Source: an uncultured Bacilli bacterium (GTDB lineage: Bacteria > Bacillota_I > Bacilli_A > RF39 > UBA660). Taken from it: a DNA stretch of 64,000 nt. A program made the translations under genes and the position numbers. The first letter of the stretch is position 1, and every line of letters begins with the position of its first letter. Location of the stretch: positions 1-64,000 of the forward strand of contig CAKOTU010000001.1 of assembly GCA_934120265.1 (NCBI GenBank), in the 5' to 3' direction. Shown piece after piece: positions 9,054-20,165 of the stretch. Below the pieces are notes generated by a model. The model was given only the letters and a program-made list of their open reading frames with translations. It did not search any database and was not told the origin of the DNA.

Positions 9054-10076
9054 ATGAAAAATAAAAGAGCGTTTACACTAATTGAAATGATTGGAATTAT
9101 AACTATTCTAGCATTAATCATGTTAATAGCGTTGCCATCAATGACTAAAACATTAAAAAGAAATGAACAAAAGAAATATGATAACTATATAAATAATTTA
9201 AAATTAGTTTCAGAAAATTATTTAGTTGATCAATTACAAAAAAAGAATGTCACTTTTAATAATGACGTGACGTATTTTAGCTTGGGTGATATCATTGACG
9301 CTGGGTATGTAAAAGACGTTATAACAAATCCTAATAATGATAAAAAGATATCAAGAGATACAAGGATTAAAGTTACACAAAATATAGATAGTACATATTC
9401 GTTTGAAGTTCAAGAATATTATAATAATATTTCAGATTATAATAAAGAAGATTTGATAATACACTATGATGCAGTTAAGTATACCGGAGGAAGTAAGTTT
9501 ATAAATAATACAAATGAGGTAGACTATGATTTAGGAAGTAATGTGACTTGGACGGAAGATGGAATGTTGTTTGAAAACCAGACTGCTCCCGTTATAGATT
9601 TAAATAAAAAGTATTCTACAGATAGTATTACTGTTAGTTTTAATGTTAAAAGTTTAGATGAATTAGGAAGCTGTGGTAGTTGTTATACTTGGCCTTTATA
9701 TCTAAATAATTATGATAGTTCAACAAACAGTGAGACGATAACACAGTTTGCTTTTAGAAAATCAGTTTTCTTGCTTTATGGTAGTGGAAATAACACAGTT
9801 TTAAATTCAACTTCTTTAGAAAAAAATAAAAATTATACTATCACATTTGTTCAAGAAGGCTTAACAACAAGAAGAGTATATGTTAATGGTAAATTAGCAA
9901 ATAATTTATCATCAAAAACAGGCTTAAGTTTAAGTACTATAGTTTATAATAGAATACAGTTAAGACCAAAACTATATGATTTAAAAATAAATAATCTATT
10001 AATCTATAATAGAGCTTTATCTAGTGATGAAGTACAAACTTTATATAATCTTGATAAAGAGAGATTTGGGGAATAA
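9054..10076 (+). CDS. Type IV pilin-like protein with LamG/concanavalin-like domain
   Basis: The N-terminus MKNKRAFTLIEMIGIITILALI is a class III (prepilin) signal: a basic leader, cleavage before Phe, Glu at +5 and a hydrophobic helix. Residues 140-340 resemble a laminin-G/concanavalin-like jelly roll (LIIHYDAVKYTGG, ITVSFNVKS, NYTITFVQEGLTTRRVYVNGKLA, LLIYNRALSSDE), a fold that often binds sugars. ATG 9054 is preferred over TTG 9018 because TATGGTGATAATT lies just before it and it begins the leader exactly. TATAAT at 9032-9037 would give a very short 5' leader. It stops 1 base before the pgk start, so it is probably co-transcribed with pgk. It is an accessory surface gene set among glycolysis genes. 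Confidence 0.85.
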   Translation: MKNKRAFTLIEMIGIITILALIMLIALPSMTKTLKRNEQKKYDNYINNLKLVSENYLVDQLQKKNVTFNNDVTYFSLGDIIDAGYVKDVITNPNNDKKISRDTRIKVTQNIDSTYSFEVQEYYNNISDYNKEDLIIHYDAVKYTGGSKFINNTNEVDYDLGSNVTWTEDGMLFENQTAPVIDLNKKYSTDSITVSFNVKSLDELGSCGSCYTWPLYLNNYDSSTNSETITQFAFRKSVFLLYGSGNNTVLNSTSLEKNKNYTITFVQEGLTTRRVYVNGKLANNLSSKTGLSLSTIVYNRIQLRPKLYDLKINNLLIYNRALSSDEVQTLYNLDKERFGE

Positions 10077-10077
10077 T

Positions 10078-11262
10078 ATGAAAAAAACAATAAGAGATTA
10101 TGATTTAAATAATAAAAAAGTAATTATTAGATGTGATTTTAATGTTCCCATCAAAGATGGAAAAATAACTGACGATAATCGAATTAAAGAAAGCCTAGAA
10201 ACTATTAAATATGCTATGGATAATAATGCTAAAGTAATATTAATGTCTCATCTAGGAAGAGTAAAGACAGAAGAAGATAAAAAGGATAAATCTTTAAAAG
10301 TTGTAAGTGATAGACTAAGTGAATTATTGAAAAAGCCTGTTATTTTTGTTGACGTAACTCGTGGTGAAAAGCTAGAGTCAGCAATTAATAACATGAAATC
10401 TCAAGATGTATTACTTATGGAAAATACTAGATATGAAGATGTTGATGGTAAAAAAGAAAGTGGAAATGATTTAGAACTCGGAAAGTACTGGGCATCACTA
10501 GGTGACATATTTATTAATGATGCTTTTGGTACTTGTCATAGAGCTCATGCTTCTAATGTGGGTATAGCGTCACATCTTCCAAGTGGTATAGGATTTTTAG
10601 TAGAAAAAGAATTAAATGTTTTGGGAAAAACATTAGAAAACCCTAGCAGACCTTTTGCTGTTATTCTTGGTGGTTCTAAAGTTAATGATAAAATAAAAGT
10701 AATAGAAAATCTTGTTACTAAAGCTGATTACATATTAATTGGTGGTGGAATGGCTTTTACATTTTTAAAGGCTAAAGATATAGAAATAGGTAAATCAATA
10801 TTAGATGAAGAAAATATTTCATTTTGTAAAGAAATGATGAATAAGTATCCTGATAAAATAATTTTACCAATTGATACTGTTTGCAGTAAAAAGATAGATG
10901 AAGAATCAGAATTTGAAAATAAATTTATTACAGATTTAAAATCGGATGATATAGGACTAGATATTGGTTTTAATACTGTTAAGTTATTTTGTGAATATTT
11001 AAGTGAATGTAAAACAGTGATATGGAATGGCCCTGTTGGTATGTGTGAACTAAAAAATTATCAAGATGGCACTAAAAAGTTATGTGAATTTTTGTCAAAA
11101 CTAAATTCTAGTGTTATAATTGGTGGAGGAGATACCGCTGCCGCAGTAATATCATTAGGATATAAAGATAGTTTTACGCACATTTCTACAGGTGGAGGAG
11201 CTTCCTTAGAATTAATGGAAGGAAAAGTTTTACCGGGAATTGATATAATAAATGAAAAATAG
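10078..11262 (+). CDS. pgk: Phosphoglycerate kinase
   Basis: The protein has 394 residues, the usual length. RCDFNVPIKDGKITDDNRI binds substrate, LMENTRYEDV and NDAFGTCHRAHAS are conserved, and GGGDTAAA with THISTGGGASLELMEG forms the nucleotide site. It makes ATP and 3-phosphoglycerate from 1,3-bisphosphoglycerate. A longer reading frame opens at 10024, but ATG 10078, behind TTGGGGAATA, gives the correct N-terminus (KKTIRDYDLNNKKVIIRCDFNVP). It lies one base after the pseudopilin stop. Confidence 0.98.
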   Translation: MKKTIRDYDLNNKKVIIRCDFNVPIKDGKITDDNRIKESLETIKYAMDNNAKVILMSHLGRVKTEEDKKDKSLKVVSDRLSELLKKPVIFVDVTRGEKLESAINNMKSQDVLLMENTRYEDVDGKKESGNDLELGKYWASLGDIFINDAFGTCHRAHASNVGIASHLPSGIGFLVEKELNVLGKTLENPSRPFAVILGGSKVNDKIKVIENLVTKADYILIGGGMAFTFLKAKDIEIGKSILDEENISFCKEMMNKYPDKIILPIDTVCSKKIDEESEFENKFITDLKSDDIGLDIGFNTVKLFCEYLSECKTVIWNGPVGMCELKNYQDGTKKLCEFLSKLNSSVIIGGGDTAAAVISLGYKDSFTHISTGGGASLELMEGKVLPGIDIINEK

Positions 11263-11339
11263 ACTTATTGTACCGCTTTTTACAGTGTATACAATGAATA
11301 TGATTCATGGTAAAATGAAAAAAATAGGAATAGTCAAAT

Positions 11340-12368
11340 ATGAAAAAACTCTTACAAAATAAAAAAATAAGTTTTGCGTTTTTAATTGTATTAACAGGTA
11401 TTGTATTATTTTTTTCACTCAAAGATAATTTTTTTGAAACACTAGAGCAAATTAAAAACATGAACTTTTTGTGGCTTTTTGTTGCTATTTTATTACTAGT
11501 TGGTTATTGGTTATTTTCATCGTTAGCAATGAAACTTATAACTAATAAATTTAATGATAAAATAAAAATAGGAAAGATATTTAAATTAAATGTTGTAACA
11601 CAATTTTTTAATGGCATAACACCTTCATCTTCAGGAGGTCAACCATATCAAATTTATGCATTAAAAAAGTCAGGACTGACTTTAGTAGATAGTACTAACG
11701 TTTCAATTCAAACGTTTGTGTGTTACCAATTTGCTCTTGTTTTACTTGGCTTTGTTGCTATCATATTTAATAAGGCACTTGGTTTATTTACGAAAATTGA
11801 TTTTTTGAAAATATTAGTAATAGTTGGTTTTACTGTTAATATTGCGATTGCAGCATTTCTATTTGCGATTACAATCACTAAAAAAATGAATAAAAAAATA
11901 ATTAAATTTGTAATTAATATTGGTTATAAATTAAAAATAATCAAAAACAAAGAGAAAGCAAGCAAAAAATTAAATGATAGTATAGATCAGTTTCAACAAG
12001 GAACTTATTTATTACTACAAGATAAAAAAATGTTATTACTAGCAATTTTATATCAATTATTAGGCCTTATAAGCTTATATTCTATACCAGTAACATTGTT
12101 GTTTGGTATGGGAGATTACTATAGTATAAATTTAGGATTATCTATAGTAGCAACTGCCTATGTTATGGTTGCAGGTTCTTTTGTTCCACTTCCAGGTGGA
12201 ACTGGAGGACTAGAATATGCTTTTGTTTCATTCTTTGGTAATTTCATAGAAGGTAGTAAATTAACTGCTTTAATGATAATTTGGAGGTTTATTACTTATT
12301 ATTTAGGAATGATAATTGGTGGTATAATGTTAAATATAGGAAAAAAGGAGACGACAGATGGAAAATAA
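11340..12368 (+). CDS. Flippase-like membrane protein (UPF0104 / MprF N-terminal type)
   Basis: This 342-residue protein has about eight membrane helices. Conserved features are FFNGITPSSSGGQPYQIYALKKSG and AGSFVPLPGGTGGLEYAFVSFFG, typical of the lysylphosphatidylglycerol synthase transmembrane family (MprF flippase part). It has no attached aminoacyl-transfer domain, so it probably moves a lipid or polyprenyl-linked substrate rather than making lysyl-PG; the substrate is unknown. Its last 11 bases overlap tpiA, so the two are translationally coupled. Confidence 0.85.
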   Translation: MKKLLQNKKISFAFLIVLTGIVLFFSLKDNFFETLEQIKNMNFLWLFVAILLLVGYWLFSSLAMKLITNKFNDKIKIGKIFKLNVVTQFFNGITPSSSGGQPYQIYALKKSGLTLVDSTNVSIQTFVCYQFALVLLGFVAIIFNKALGLFTKIDFLKILVIVGFTVNIAIAAFLFAITITKKMNKKIIKFVINIGYKLKIIKNKEKASKKLNDSIDQFQQGTYLLLQDKKMLLLAILYQLLGLISLYSIPVTLLFGMGDYYSINLGLSIVATAYVMVAGSFVPLPGGTGGLEYAFVSFFGNFIEGSKLTALMIIWRFITYYLGMIIGGIMLNIGKKETTDGK

Positions 12369-13089
12369 AAAATTAGTTGTTGCAAATCTAAAAATGGATA
12401 TGGATGCGACAGAAGTTAGTGAGTATTTAAAAAGCATTGTTGGAAAGATTAATAACTCAAATATTATTATTTGTCCTTCTGCTATTTATGTTCCTTATTT
12501 CTTAAAACATCGCTTTAGTATTGGTATGCAAAATGTATGTGAAGAAAATAACGGTAATTATACTGGTGAAGTTTCTGCTCGTCAGGCTGCATCGCTAGGA
12601 ATAAAATATTCATTAGTTGGTCATAGTGAAAGAAGAATTAATTATTATGAAGACAATGATTCAATTAGTAGAAAAATAAATAGTCTACTTAAAAATAATA
12701 TGACCCCCATTCTATGTGTTGGCGAAACAAATGAGGAAAAGAATTTATTGAAAACAAATAAGGTTTTAAAAAGCAAGCTAGTATCTTGCTTAGAAAATGT
12801 AAATAAAGAAGATATCTCAAAAATAATTATATCTTATGAACCAATATGGGCTGTTGGAAGTAAGAGAATCCCAACAATGGCAGAGATAAAAAATACTGTC
12901 AAATATATAAAAGAATTAATAAAAAAAATATATGGCATTGATATCAAAGTTATATATGGAGGTAGTATTAATTCAAACAACATCGAAAAGATAAAAAAAA
13001 TTGAGTGTTTAGATGGAATTATGATAGGATCTAGCTCAACAGTTGCCTCAGAATTTATGAAAATTTTAGAAGTTATTGATCATGAATAA
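12358..13089 (+). CDS. tpiA: Triosephosphate isomerase
   Basis: The 243-residue enzyme keeps the catalytic Lys in VVANLKMD, His in SLVGHSERR, Glu in ISYEPIWAVG and the phosphate loop VIYGGSIN. It interconverts dihydroxyacetone phosphate and glyceraldehyde-3-phosphate. The usual GNWKMN start is ANLKMD here, a divergent but functional-looking variant. The gene overlaps the flippase-like gene by 11 bases, with GGAG upstream. Confidence 0.95.
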   Translation: MENKKLVVANLKMDMDATEVSEYLKSIVGKINNSNIIICPSAIYVPYFLKHRFSIGMQNVCEENNGNYTGEVSARQAASLGIKYSLVGHSERRINYYEDNDSISRKINSLLKNNMTPILCVGETNEEKNLLKTNKVLKSKLVSCLENVNKEDISKIIISYEPIWAVGSKRIPTMAEIKNTVKYIKELIKKIYGIDIKVIYGGSINSNNIEKIKKIECLDGIMIGSSSTVASEFMKILEVIDHE

Positions 13090-13104
13090 CTTCTTTTTAT
13101 TTTT

Positions 13105-13121
13105 TTCGACAAAATTCGACA
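13105..13121 (+). promoter_or_regulatory. Tandem Spo0A boxes upstream of spo0A
   Basis: TTCGACA occurs at 13105-13111 and again at 13115-13121. It is the exact complement of the 0A-box core TGTCGAA. The two copies are 10 bases apart, one helical turn, so two Spo0A monomers could bind the same face. They lie about 45 bases before TATAAT (13166-13171), which fits autoregulation. Confidence 0.75.
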
Positions 13122-13201
13122 AAACTAGCTATTTTTCGTTCTAGCACAAATCAAACCTTTAGTAGTATAATAAAAACATATGAATAGATAGGAGAACAAA
13201 T

Positions 13202-13975
13202 ATGGAAAAAATAAAATTATTAATGATAGATGATAACGTGAACTTAGTTAAAATGGTTCAAGAATATTTTAGTACTAATGAAAATATTTCATTAGACATT
13301 ACTGCTTATGATGGTGCAGAAGGAATAAAAATTATAGAAGAAAGACAAAACGATTATGACATAATATTACTTGATTTAATTATGCCTAAAAAAGACGGAT
13401 TATATGTTCTAGAAGAAATGCAAAAGAGGGGCATAAATAAAAAAGTTATAGTGGAAACTAGCTATAATGCTAGTGAAGTAATTAAAGAAGTCGCAGAGTT
13501 TGGAGTAAATTATTTTATTTTAAAACCATTTGAACTAGCTGATTTAGAAAAAAGAATATTAGATACTGTTAAAACAAAAACCAATACTAAAAAAGAAATA
13601 GATTTTTATAATAGTAATTTACAAGTATCAATAACAAAAATATTACACGAATTAGGAATTCCATCACATATCAAAGGATATCAATATATTCGTGAAGGTA
13701 TAGGAATAATTTTTGATCATCCAGAAACGATTGGTGGAATAACAAAGGAATTGTATCCAGAACTAGCCACAAAATTTGATACAACAGTTTCACGTGTAGA
13801 AAGAGCAATAAGACACGCAATTGAAGTTAGCTGGAATCGTGGTAGTTGGGATTTGATGGAAGAGATATTTGGTCATAGCGTTGATATAGATAAAGCTAAA
13901 CCAACTAATTCTGAATTTATTGTAACAATTGCTGATAAATTAAGATTAGATTATTATAAAGTTGGTAGTGTTTAG
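13202..13975 (+). CDS. spo0A: Stage 0 sporulation master regulator Spo0A
   Basis: This 257-residue response regulator has a receiver domain with the acidic pair in MIDDN, the phosphorylated Asp58 in LLDLIMPKKDG and Lys in ILKPF. The C-terminal Spo0A DNA-binding domain runs from ITKILHELGIPSHIKGYQYIREGI through FDTTVSRVERAIRHAIEVSWNRG, the recognition helix region. Phosphorylated Spo0A starts sporulation. Two 0A boxes stand upstream. The start follows AGATAGGAGAACAAAT. Together with the SASP and coat genes it indicates an intact entry into sporulation. Confidence 0.97.
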   Translation: MEKIKLLMIDDNVNLVKMVQEYFSTNENISLDITAYDGAEGIKIIEERQNDYDIILLDLIMPKKDGLYVLEEMQKRGINKKVIVETSYNASEVIKEVAEFGVNYFILKPFELADLEKRILDTVKTKTNTKKEIDFYNSNLQVSITKILHELGIPSHIKGYQYIREGIGIIFDHPETIGGITKELYPELATKFDTTVSRVERAIRHAIEVSWNRGSWDLMEEIFGHSVDIDKAKPTNSEFIVTIADKLRLDYYKVGSV

Positions 13976-14018
13976 AATAAAAATGTGTTATAATTTGTTT
14001 TAGGGGGAGAAATAAATT

Positions 14019-14900
14019 ATGGATAATTCTAAATATTTATTTGTTGTAAATCCTAAAGCGGGTAAAAAAAAGGGATTGCAAATTTTTAACAGAATTCTTC
14101 GTTTTGCTTATGAATCAAAAGAAGAAGATAATTTAAGTTGGATGTGCACCAGTGAAAATAAAGAAATAACTAAAAGAGATATTTCTTGTCGCCTAAAAGA
14201 TAATCCTAATTTAACTGTATATTCTGTAGGTGGAGACGGAACATTAAACGATGTAATAAATAGTGTTGATAGTGGCACTAGACTTGGGATAATACCTATA
14301 GGATCTGGTAATGATTTTTACCGTGTTAGTAGTAAGATAAAAGGTGATAGAAAAATAAATTTAGGAGTTGTAAACGGGCGCAAATTTATCAATATAGCAT
14401 CTTTAGGACTTGATGCTAGAATCGCTGATAGAGCAAATTATTTAAAAGAAAATTATAAAAAAACGTTAATATATTTTAGAGCTATTTTAAGTATTATTAA
14501 AGATAATAGATCTATAGAGTATACAATTAATGGAGAAAAAGATAAATCTACAGTTCTTGTTATTGGTAATGGTAAATATTATGGCAACGGTGTACCAATT
14601 AACCCCAAATATGATTTAAGTAGTAATTATTTAAATATAATAAGTGTTCCCGAATTAAAAGACAGACAAATAATAAAATTTATATTAAAAGCACTTATGG
14701 AAAAACATATAGATGATCCAATGATAAATCATTATATGGCAAAAAAATTAAGTATAATATCTGATGAGGAATTATTATGTAACATTGATGGAGAAATAAT
14801 GACATCTAAAGAATTTAATTTTGAAGTTATAGAAGATGGTATTACTTTAACTAATGATTACCCTCAATATGTAAAAAAAGCAATTAATTTGATTAAATAA
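14019..14900 (+). CDS. Diacylglycerol/lipid kinase family protein
   Basis: This 293-residue protein has the DAGK catalytic motifs FVVNPKAGKKKG, YSVGGDGTLNDVIN and LGIIPIGSGNDFYR. The family (YegS, DgkB, BmrU) phosphorylates diacylglycerol or related lipids and in Gram-positive bacteria recycles diacylglycerol left by lipoteichoic acid synthesis. No signal peptide or membrane segment is present. It sits between spo0A and gpmI with its own SD (AGGGGGAGA). Confidence 0.9.
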   Translation: MDNSKYLFVVNPKAGKKKGLQIFNRILRFAYESKEEDNLSWMCTSENKEITKRDISCRLKDNPNLTVYSVGGDGTLNDVINSVDSGTRLGIIPIGSGNDFYRVSSKIKGDRKINLGVVNGRKFINIASLGLDARIADRANYLKENYKKTLIYFRAILSIIKDNRSIEYTINGEKDKSTVLVIGNGKYYGNGVPINPKYDLSSNYLNIISVPELKDRQIIKFILKALMEKHIDDPMINHYMAKKLSIISDEELLCNIDGEIMTSKEFNFEVIEDGITLTNDYPQYVKKAINLIK

Positions 14901-14948
14901 TTGTTTTCTTTTTTTTTTTAGTCTATAATAAAAATAGGAGATGATGCT

Positions 14949-16448
14949 ATGAAACCATTAGTACTATGTATTTTAGATGGAGTTGGAATAAGAAAAGAAC
15001 TACACGGTAATGCATTCATGAATGCTAGTAAGCCTAATTTTGATTATTTAAGTAGAAATTTTCCACATTCTTTGTTAAATGCTAGTGGAGAGTTTGTTGG
15101 GCTACCTGCTGGTCAAATGGGTAATAGTGAAGTAGGTCATCTAAATATTGGATCAGGACGCGTAGTTTATCAACCTCAGCAATTAATAACTAGTAAGATA
15201 AATGATAGAACATTTTTTGATAATAAAGAAATATTAAAAGTATTTAGACATGTCAAAAAAAATCAAAGTAGTTTACACCTTTTAGGCCTTGTAAGTAATG
15301 GTGGTGTGCACTCTCAAATAAGTCATTTATTTGCTCTACTTGACATGTGTAAACTATATGGAGTAAATAAAGTGTATATTCATGCTTTTACTGATGGAAG
15401 AGATACTAAGCCAGATTCAGGTATTGAATTTTTAAGACAACTTCAAGAAAAAATAAATGAAGTTGGTATTGGTGAATTAGCAACTATTTCTGGACGTTAT
15501 TATGCTATGGATAGAGATAATAACTGGGATAGGATTGATAAAGCATATCAAGCTATAGTAGATGGAATAGGAGAAACATATTATTCTTTTGAAGAAGCTA
15601 TGCAAAAAAATTATGAAAAAAATATTGGAGATGAATTTATCGTTCCAGCTATTATAAATAAACAAGGAATAATTGAAGATGGAGATGGACTAATAACTTT
15701 TAATTATCGTGCAGATAGATTAAGAGAATTATTTGGTGCTTTAACTAATAAAGAAAATAAGTCTTTTGAACATACACATCTTCATAATATTAAATTAGTA
15801 ACAATGTTACCAGTAAGTGATGAAGTAATATTTAAAAATGCTTTTGAAATGCCACAATTAAAAAATACTTTTGGAGAATATATTTCAAAATTAGGACTAA
15901 AACAACTTAGAATAGCTGAAACTGAAAAGTATGCCCATGTTACTTATTTCTTTGATGGTGGAAAAGAAATGAAGTTAAAAAATTGTGATCGTATTTTAAT
16001 ACCATCACCTAAAGTTCCAACATATGATTTAAAACCAGAAATGAGTGCATATGAAATTACAGATACTTTAATATCAAAGTTAAATGATTATGACATAGTA
16101 ATTTTGAACTATGCTAATGGTGATATGGTTGGACATACTGGCGTTTATGATGCCACTGTAAAAGCGGTAGAAGCCTTAGATGATTGTTTAGGTAAACTTT
16201 ATAATAAAGTAAAAGAATTAGATGGAACAATGGTTATAATTGCTGATCACGGTAATTGTGATTATATGTTGGATGAAAATGATAAACCAGTTACTACTCA
16301 TTCAACTAGTTTAGTTCCACTTATCATAACAAAAGAAGGATTAGAATTGGAAAAAGGTTCGTTGTGTGATGTTGTTCCAACAATGCTAGAACTTTTAAAT
16401 ATCAAAAAACCAAAAGATATGACAGGAGTAAGTTTAATAAAGAAATAG
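14949..16448 (+). CDS. gpmI: Phosphoglycerate mutase, cofactor-independent
   Basis: This 499-residue enzyme is of the alkaline-phosphatase type. The metal Asp is in LCILDGVGIR, the catalytic Ser in GQMGNSEVGHLNIGSGR, with HAFTDGRDTKPDSG, NYANGDMVGHTG and ADHGNCDYM. It converts 3- to 2-phosphoglycerate and needs manganese. In spore formers this enzyme is controlled by pH and Mn, which allows 3-phosphoglycerate to build up in spores. TATAAT (14924-14929) lies just upstream, so it can be transcribed on its own. Confidence 0.97.
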   Translation: MKPLVLCILDGVGIRKELHGNAFMNASKPNFDYLSRNFPHSLLNASGEFVGLPAGQMGNSEVGHLNIGSGRVVYQPQQLITSKINDRTFFDNKEILKVFRHVKKNQSSLHLLGLVSNGGVHSQISHLFALLDMCKLYGVNKVYIHAFTDGRDTKPDSGIEFLRQLQEKINEVGIGELATISGRYYAMDRDNNWDRIDKAYQAIVDGIGETYYSFEEAMQKNYEKNIGDEFIVPAIINKQGIIEDGDGLITFNYRADRLRELFGALTNKENKSFEHTHLHNIKLVTMLPVSDEVIFKNAFEMPQLKNTFGEYISKLGLKQLRIAETEKYAHVTYFFDGGKEMKLKNCDRILIPSPKVPTYDLKPEMSAYEITDTLISKLNDYDIVILNYANGDMVGHTGVYDATVKAVEALDDCLGKLYNKVKELDGTMVIIADHGNCDYMLDENDKPVTTHSTSLVPLIITKEGLELEKGSLCDVVPTMLELLNIKKPKDMTGVSLIKK

Positions 16449-16449
16449 A

Positions 16450-16474
16450 AGATGCAATTAAGCATCTTTTTTGT
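16450..16474 (+). terminator. Terminator after gpmI
   Basis: AGATGC and GCATCT form a stem across AATTAA, followed by six T. Confidence 0.85.
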
Positions 16475-16564
16475 AATTTCTTTTATATAAATTAAATTAC
16501 TTTCTTATTTAGATTATTTATAGTATAATTAATACGGGAATTATTACAAGTTTAGGTGAAATAT

Positions 16565-17537
<973 letters not shown>

Positions 17538-17545
<8 letters not shown>

Positions 17546-18140
17546 GAGTAATTTTGGTAAAAGGCTTGTAGCGTATATTTTAGATGCTATTATAGTATCA
17601 TTAATTTTTTCAGTTTTAACAATGTTTATCAAAGAAAGTAATAATTTAATTAATTTAAATAATCAACTTAATACAATAAGTGAAAATTTTATCAACAAAA
17701 CTATAACAATGAAAGAATATTTTAATCAATATTCATCTATTGAATATTTAATAAATAAAGAAATGTTTTTACAAAATTTATTTAGCTTAATATTAATGAT
17801 TGGTTATTTTGTTATTTTACCTTATTATTACAATGGTCAAACAATAGGTAAAAAGATGATGAAAATAAAAATTGTTAAAGAAGATGATAAATTAACTATT
17901 AATGATTTAGCCTTGAGAAGTTTACTAGCTAATGGGATTGCTATGACATTTATTGAGTTAGCACTTATCTTTTTAATTAAAGATATCTCTTATTTTATAA
18001 CAATATCAATTTTAAGTTTTGTTCAATTTTTACTAGTAATTACAAGCATTTTTATGATATTATATAGAAAAGACAAAAAAGCTTTACATGACATTGTTTG
18101 TAAGACTTTAGTAGTAGATGAAAATTTAGAGGTGAAATAA
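17538..18140 (+). CDS. RDD family membrane protein
   Basis: The 200-residue protein starts [17 protein letters not shown], the R..DD-type first helix of the RDD family, and has [13 protein letters not shown] and [10 protein letters not shown], both typical. Three to four membrane helices are visible. The function is not established; some members act in ion homeostasis. It is coupled by overlap to dus upstream and to lysS downstream (shared TAATG). Confidence 0.88.
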
Positions 18141-19624
18141 TGAGAGAATTAACTGAGCAAGAATTAGTTAGAAGACAAAAAGCAGAAAATTTAAGAGAGT
18201 TAGGTCTTGATCCATTTGGACATAGATTTGAGCGTACTGACTATTCAGAAGATATTAAAGAAAAATATAAAGATGTAGAACATGATGCTTTTGAAAATAT
18301 GAATGATACAGTTACTGTAGCAGGTCGTATTATGTTTATTAGAAAAATGGGTAAAGCATCTTTCTTCTCAATTCAAGATAAAAAAGGAAAAATTCAAATT
18401 TATATTTCTATAAATGATGTTGGAGAAGATACTTATAATTTATTTAAAAGTGCTGACTTAGGTGATATTGTTGGAGTATATGGAAAAGTTATGAAGACTA
18501 AAACCGGAGAAGTAACTATTAAATGTTTAAAATATACTCATTTAGTAAAAGCATTAAAACCACTTCCTGAAAAATTCCATGGTTTAACTGATATCGAAGA
18601 AAGATATAGAAGAAGATATGTAGATTTAATTATGAACGAAGATTCTAAGCGTGTTGCCTTCACTCGTCCAAAGATTATTAGATGTATTCAAAACTTTATG
18701 GATAGTCAAGGATTTGTTGAAGTTGAAACACCAGTTTTAACAACACTTCTTACAGGAGCATCTGCTCGTCCTTTTGTTACACATCATAATACACAAGATT
18801 TAGATATGTATTTACGTATAGCTTTAGAGTTACCTCTAAAAAGATTATTAGTTGGTGGTATGGAAGCAGTTTATGAAATTGGTAGAACATTTAGAAATGA
18901 AGGAATGGATCCAAAACATAATCCAGAATTTACTCTAATGGAAGCATACCTAGCATACTCAGATTTAGAGGGTATGATGGACTTAACAGAAAATATGTAT
19001 AAAAAGATTGCTACAGATGTTATGGGTAAAATGGTCTATAACTGGTGTGGTGATGAAATAAATCTAGATGGCACATGGAAAAGAATTAGCATGGTAGATG
19101 CTATAAAAGAACAAACTAGTATTGATTTTAGTAAAGAGATGACTTTAGAAGAAGCTAAAGCACTTGCTAAAGAACATGATATTGAAGTAGAAGATCACTT
19201 CACAGTTGGACATATTATTAATGCTTTCTTTGAAAAATATGTAGAAGAAACATTAATTCAACCAACATTCTTATATGGTCATCCAGTAGAAATTTCCCCA
19301 CTTACAAAGAGAAATCCAAAAGATCCACGTTTTGTAGATAGATTTGAATTGTTTATAGGTGGAAAAGAGTTTGCTAATGCTTACACTGAATTAAATGATC
19401 CTATTGATCAATTAGAAAGATTTGAAGACCAACTAAAAGAAAGAGATTTGGGAAATGATGAAGCTAACGATATCGATATGGATTTCATTGAAGCTTTAGA
19501 GTATGGAATGCCTCCTGCAGGTGGTATTGGTTATGGAATAGATAGACTATGTATGTTATTTACTGAAAGTGATTCTATCCGTGATGTAATTTTATTCCCA
19601 ACTATGAAGGAAAGAAGTAAGTAA
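18140..19624 (+). CDS. lysS: Lysyl-tRNA synthetase, class II
   Basis: The 494-residue protein has an N-terminal OB-fold anticodon-binding domain (about 55-160) and a class II core: motif 1 VEVETPVL, motif 2 [23 protein letters not shown], motif 3 [14 protein letters not shown]. It charges tRNA-Lys with lysine. The start overlaps the RDD stop (TAATG), and the next gene starts at the lysS stop in the same way, so translation is coupled. Confidence 0.98.
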   Translation: MRELTEQELVRRQKAENLRELGLDPFGHRFERTDYSEDIKEKYKDVEHDAFENMNDTVTVAGRIMFIRKMGKASFFSIQDKKGKIQIYISINDVGEDTYNLFKSADLGDIVGVYGKVMKTKTGEVTIKCLKYTHLVKALKPLPEKFHGLTDIEERYRRRYVDLIMNEDSKRVAFTRPKIIRCIQNFMDSQGFVEVETPVLTTLLTGASARPFVTHHNTQDLDMYLRIALELPLKRLLVGGMEAVYEIGRTFRNEGMDPKHNPEFTLMEAYLAYSDLEGMMDLTENMYKKIATDVMGKMVYNWCGDEINLDGTWKRISMVDAIKEQTSIDFSKEMTLEEAKALAKEHDIEVEDHFTVGHIINAFFEKYVEETLIQPTFLYGHPVEISPLTKRNPKDPRFVDRFELFIGGKEFANAYTELNDPIDQLERFEDQLKERDLGNDEANDIDMDFIEALEYGMPPAGGIGYGIDRLCMLFTESDSIRDVILFPTMKERSK

Positions 19625-20163
19625 TGTATTTATACGTTGTTAGGCATGGAGAAACTGCTGAAAATACTAGATCCATAATGCAAGGAAATATGGATACAGT
19701 ATTAGATGAAAAAGGTAAACTTCAAGCCAAAGAAGCAAAAGAAAAATTAAAGGGTGTTCAAATTGATTTAATAATAAGTTCTCCTAAACAAAGAACTTTA
19801 GAAACTGCACTTATAGTCGCAGATGATGATACAATTATTATAACTGATGATAGATTGTTAAGTCGTGATCATGGTGAATTCCAGGGTAAATCAAGATATG
19901 AAATAAATCTTAAAGATTACTGGAATATAAAATTAAATAAGCAATATGAAAGAGCTGAGTGTGTCCAACATATTTATGATCGCGTTGACAGTCTAATAAA
20001 TGAAATCAAAACTAAATATAAAGATAAAACAGTATTACTAGTTACTCATAGTGGTATATGTCGTATCTTATATTATTATTTTAATGGTATTCCTGAAGAT
20101 GGAGATTTAATGGGATACGAATCAACAAATTGTTCAGTTGAAAGATATGAATTGGAGGATTAG
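19624..20163 (+). CDS. Histidine phosphatase family protein
   Basis: The 179-residue protein has the phosphohistidine motif VVRHGETAENT, the distal SSPKQRTLETA and the second catalytic His in VTHSGICRI. Family members are phosphoglycerate mutases, alpha-ribazole phosphatases and broad phosphatases; the sequence does not decide among these. As a full gpmI is present, a dPGM role is less likely. It starts at the lysS stop and ends 2 bases before ackA. Confidence 0.9.
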   Translation: MYLYVVRHGETAENTRSIMQGNMDTVLDEKGKLQAKEAKEKLKGVQIDLIISSPKQRTLETALIVADDDTIIITDDRLLSRDHGEFQGKSRYEINLKDYWNIKLNKQYERAECVQHIYDRVDSLINEIKTKYKDKTVLLVTHSGICRILYYYFNGIPEDGDLMGYESTNCSVERYELED

Positions 20164-20165
20164 AA

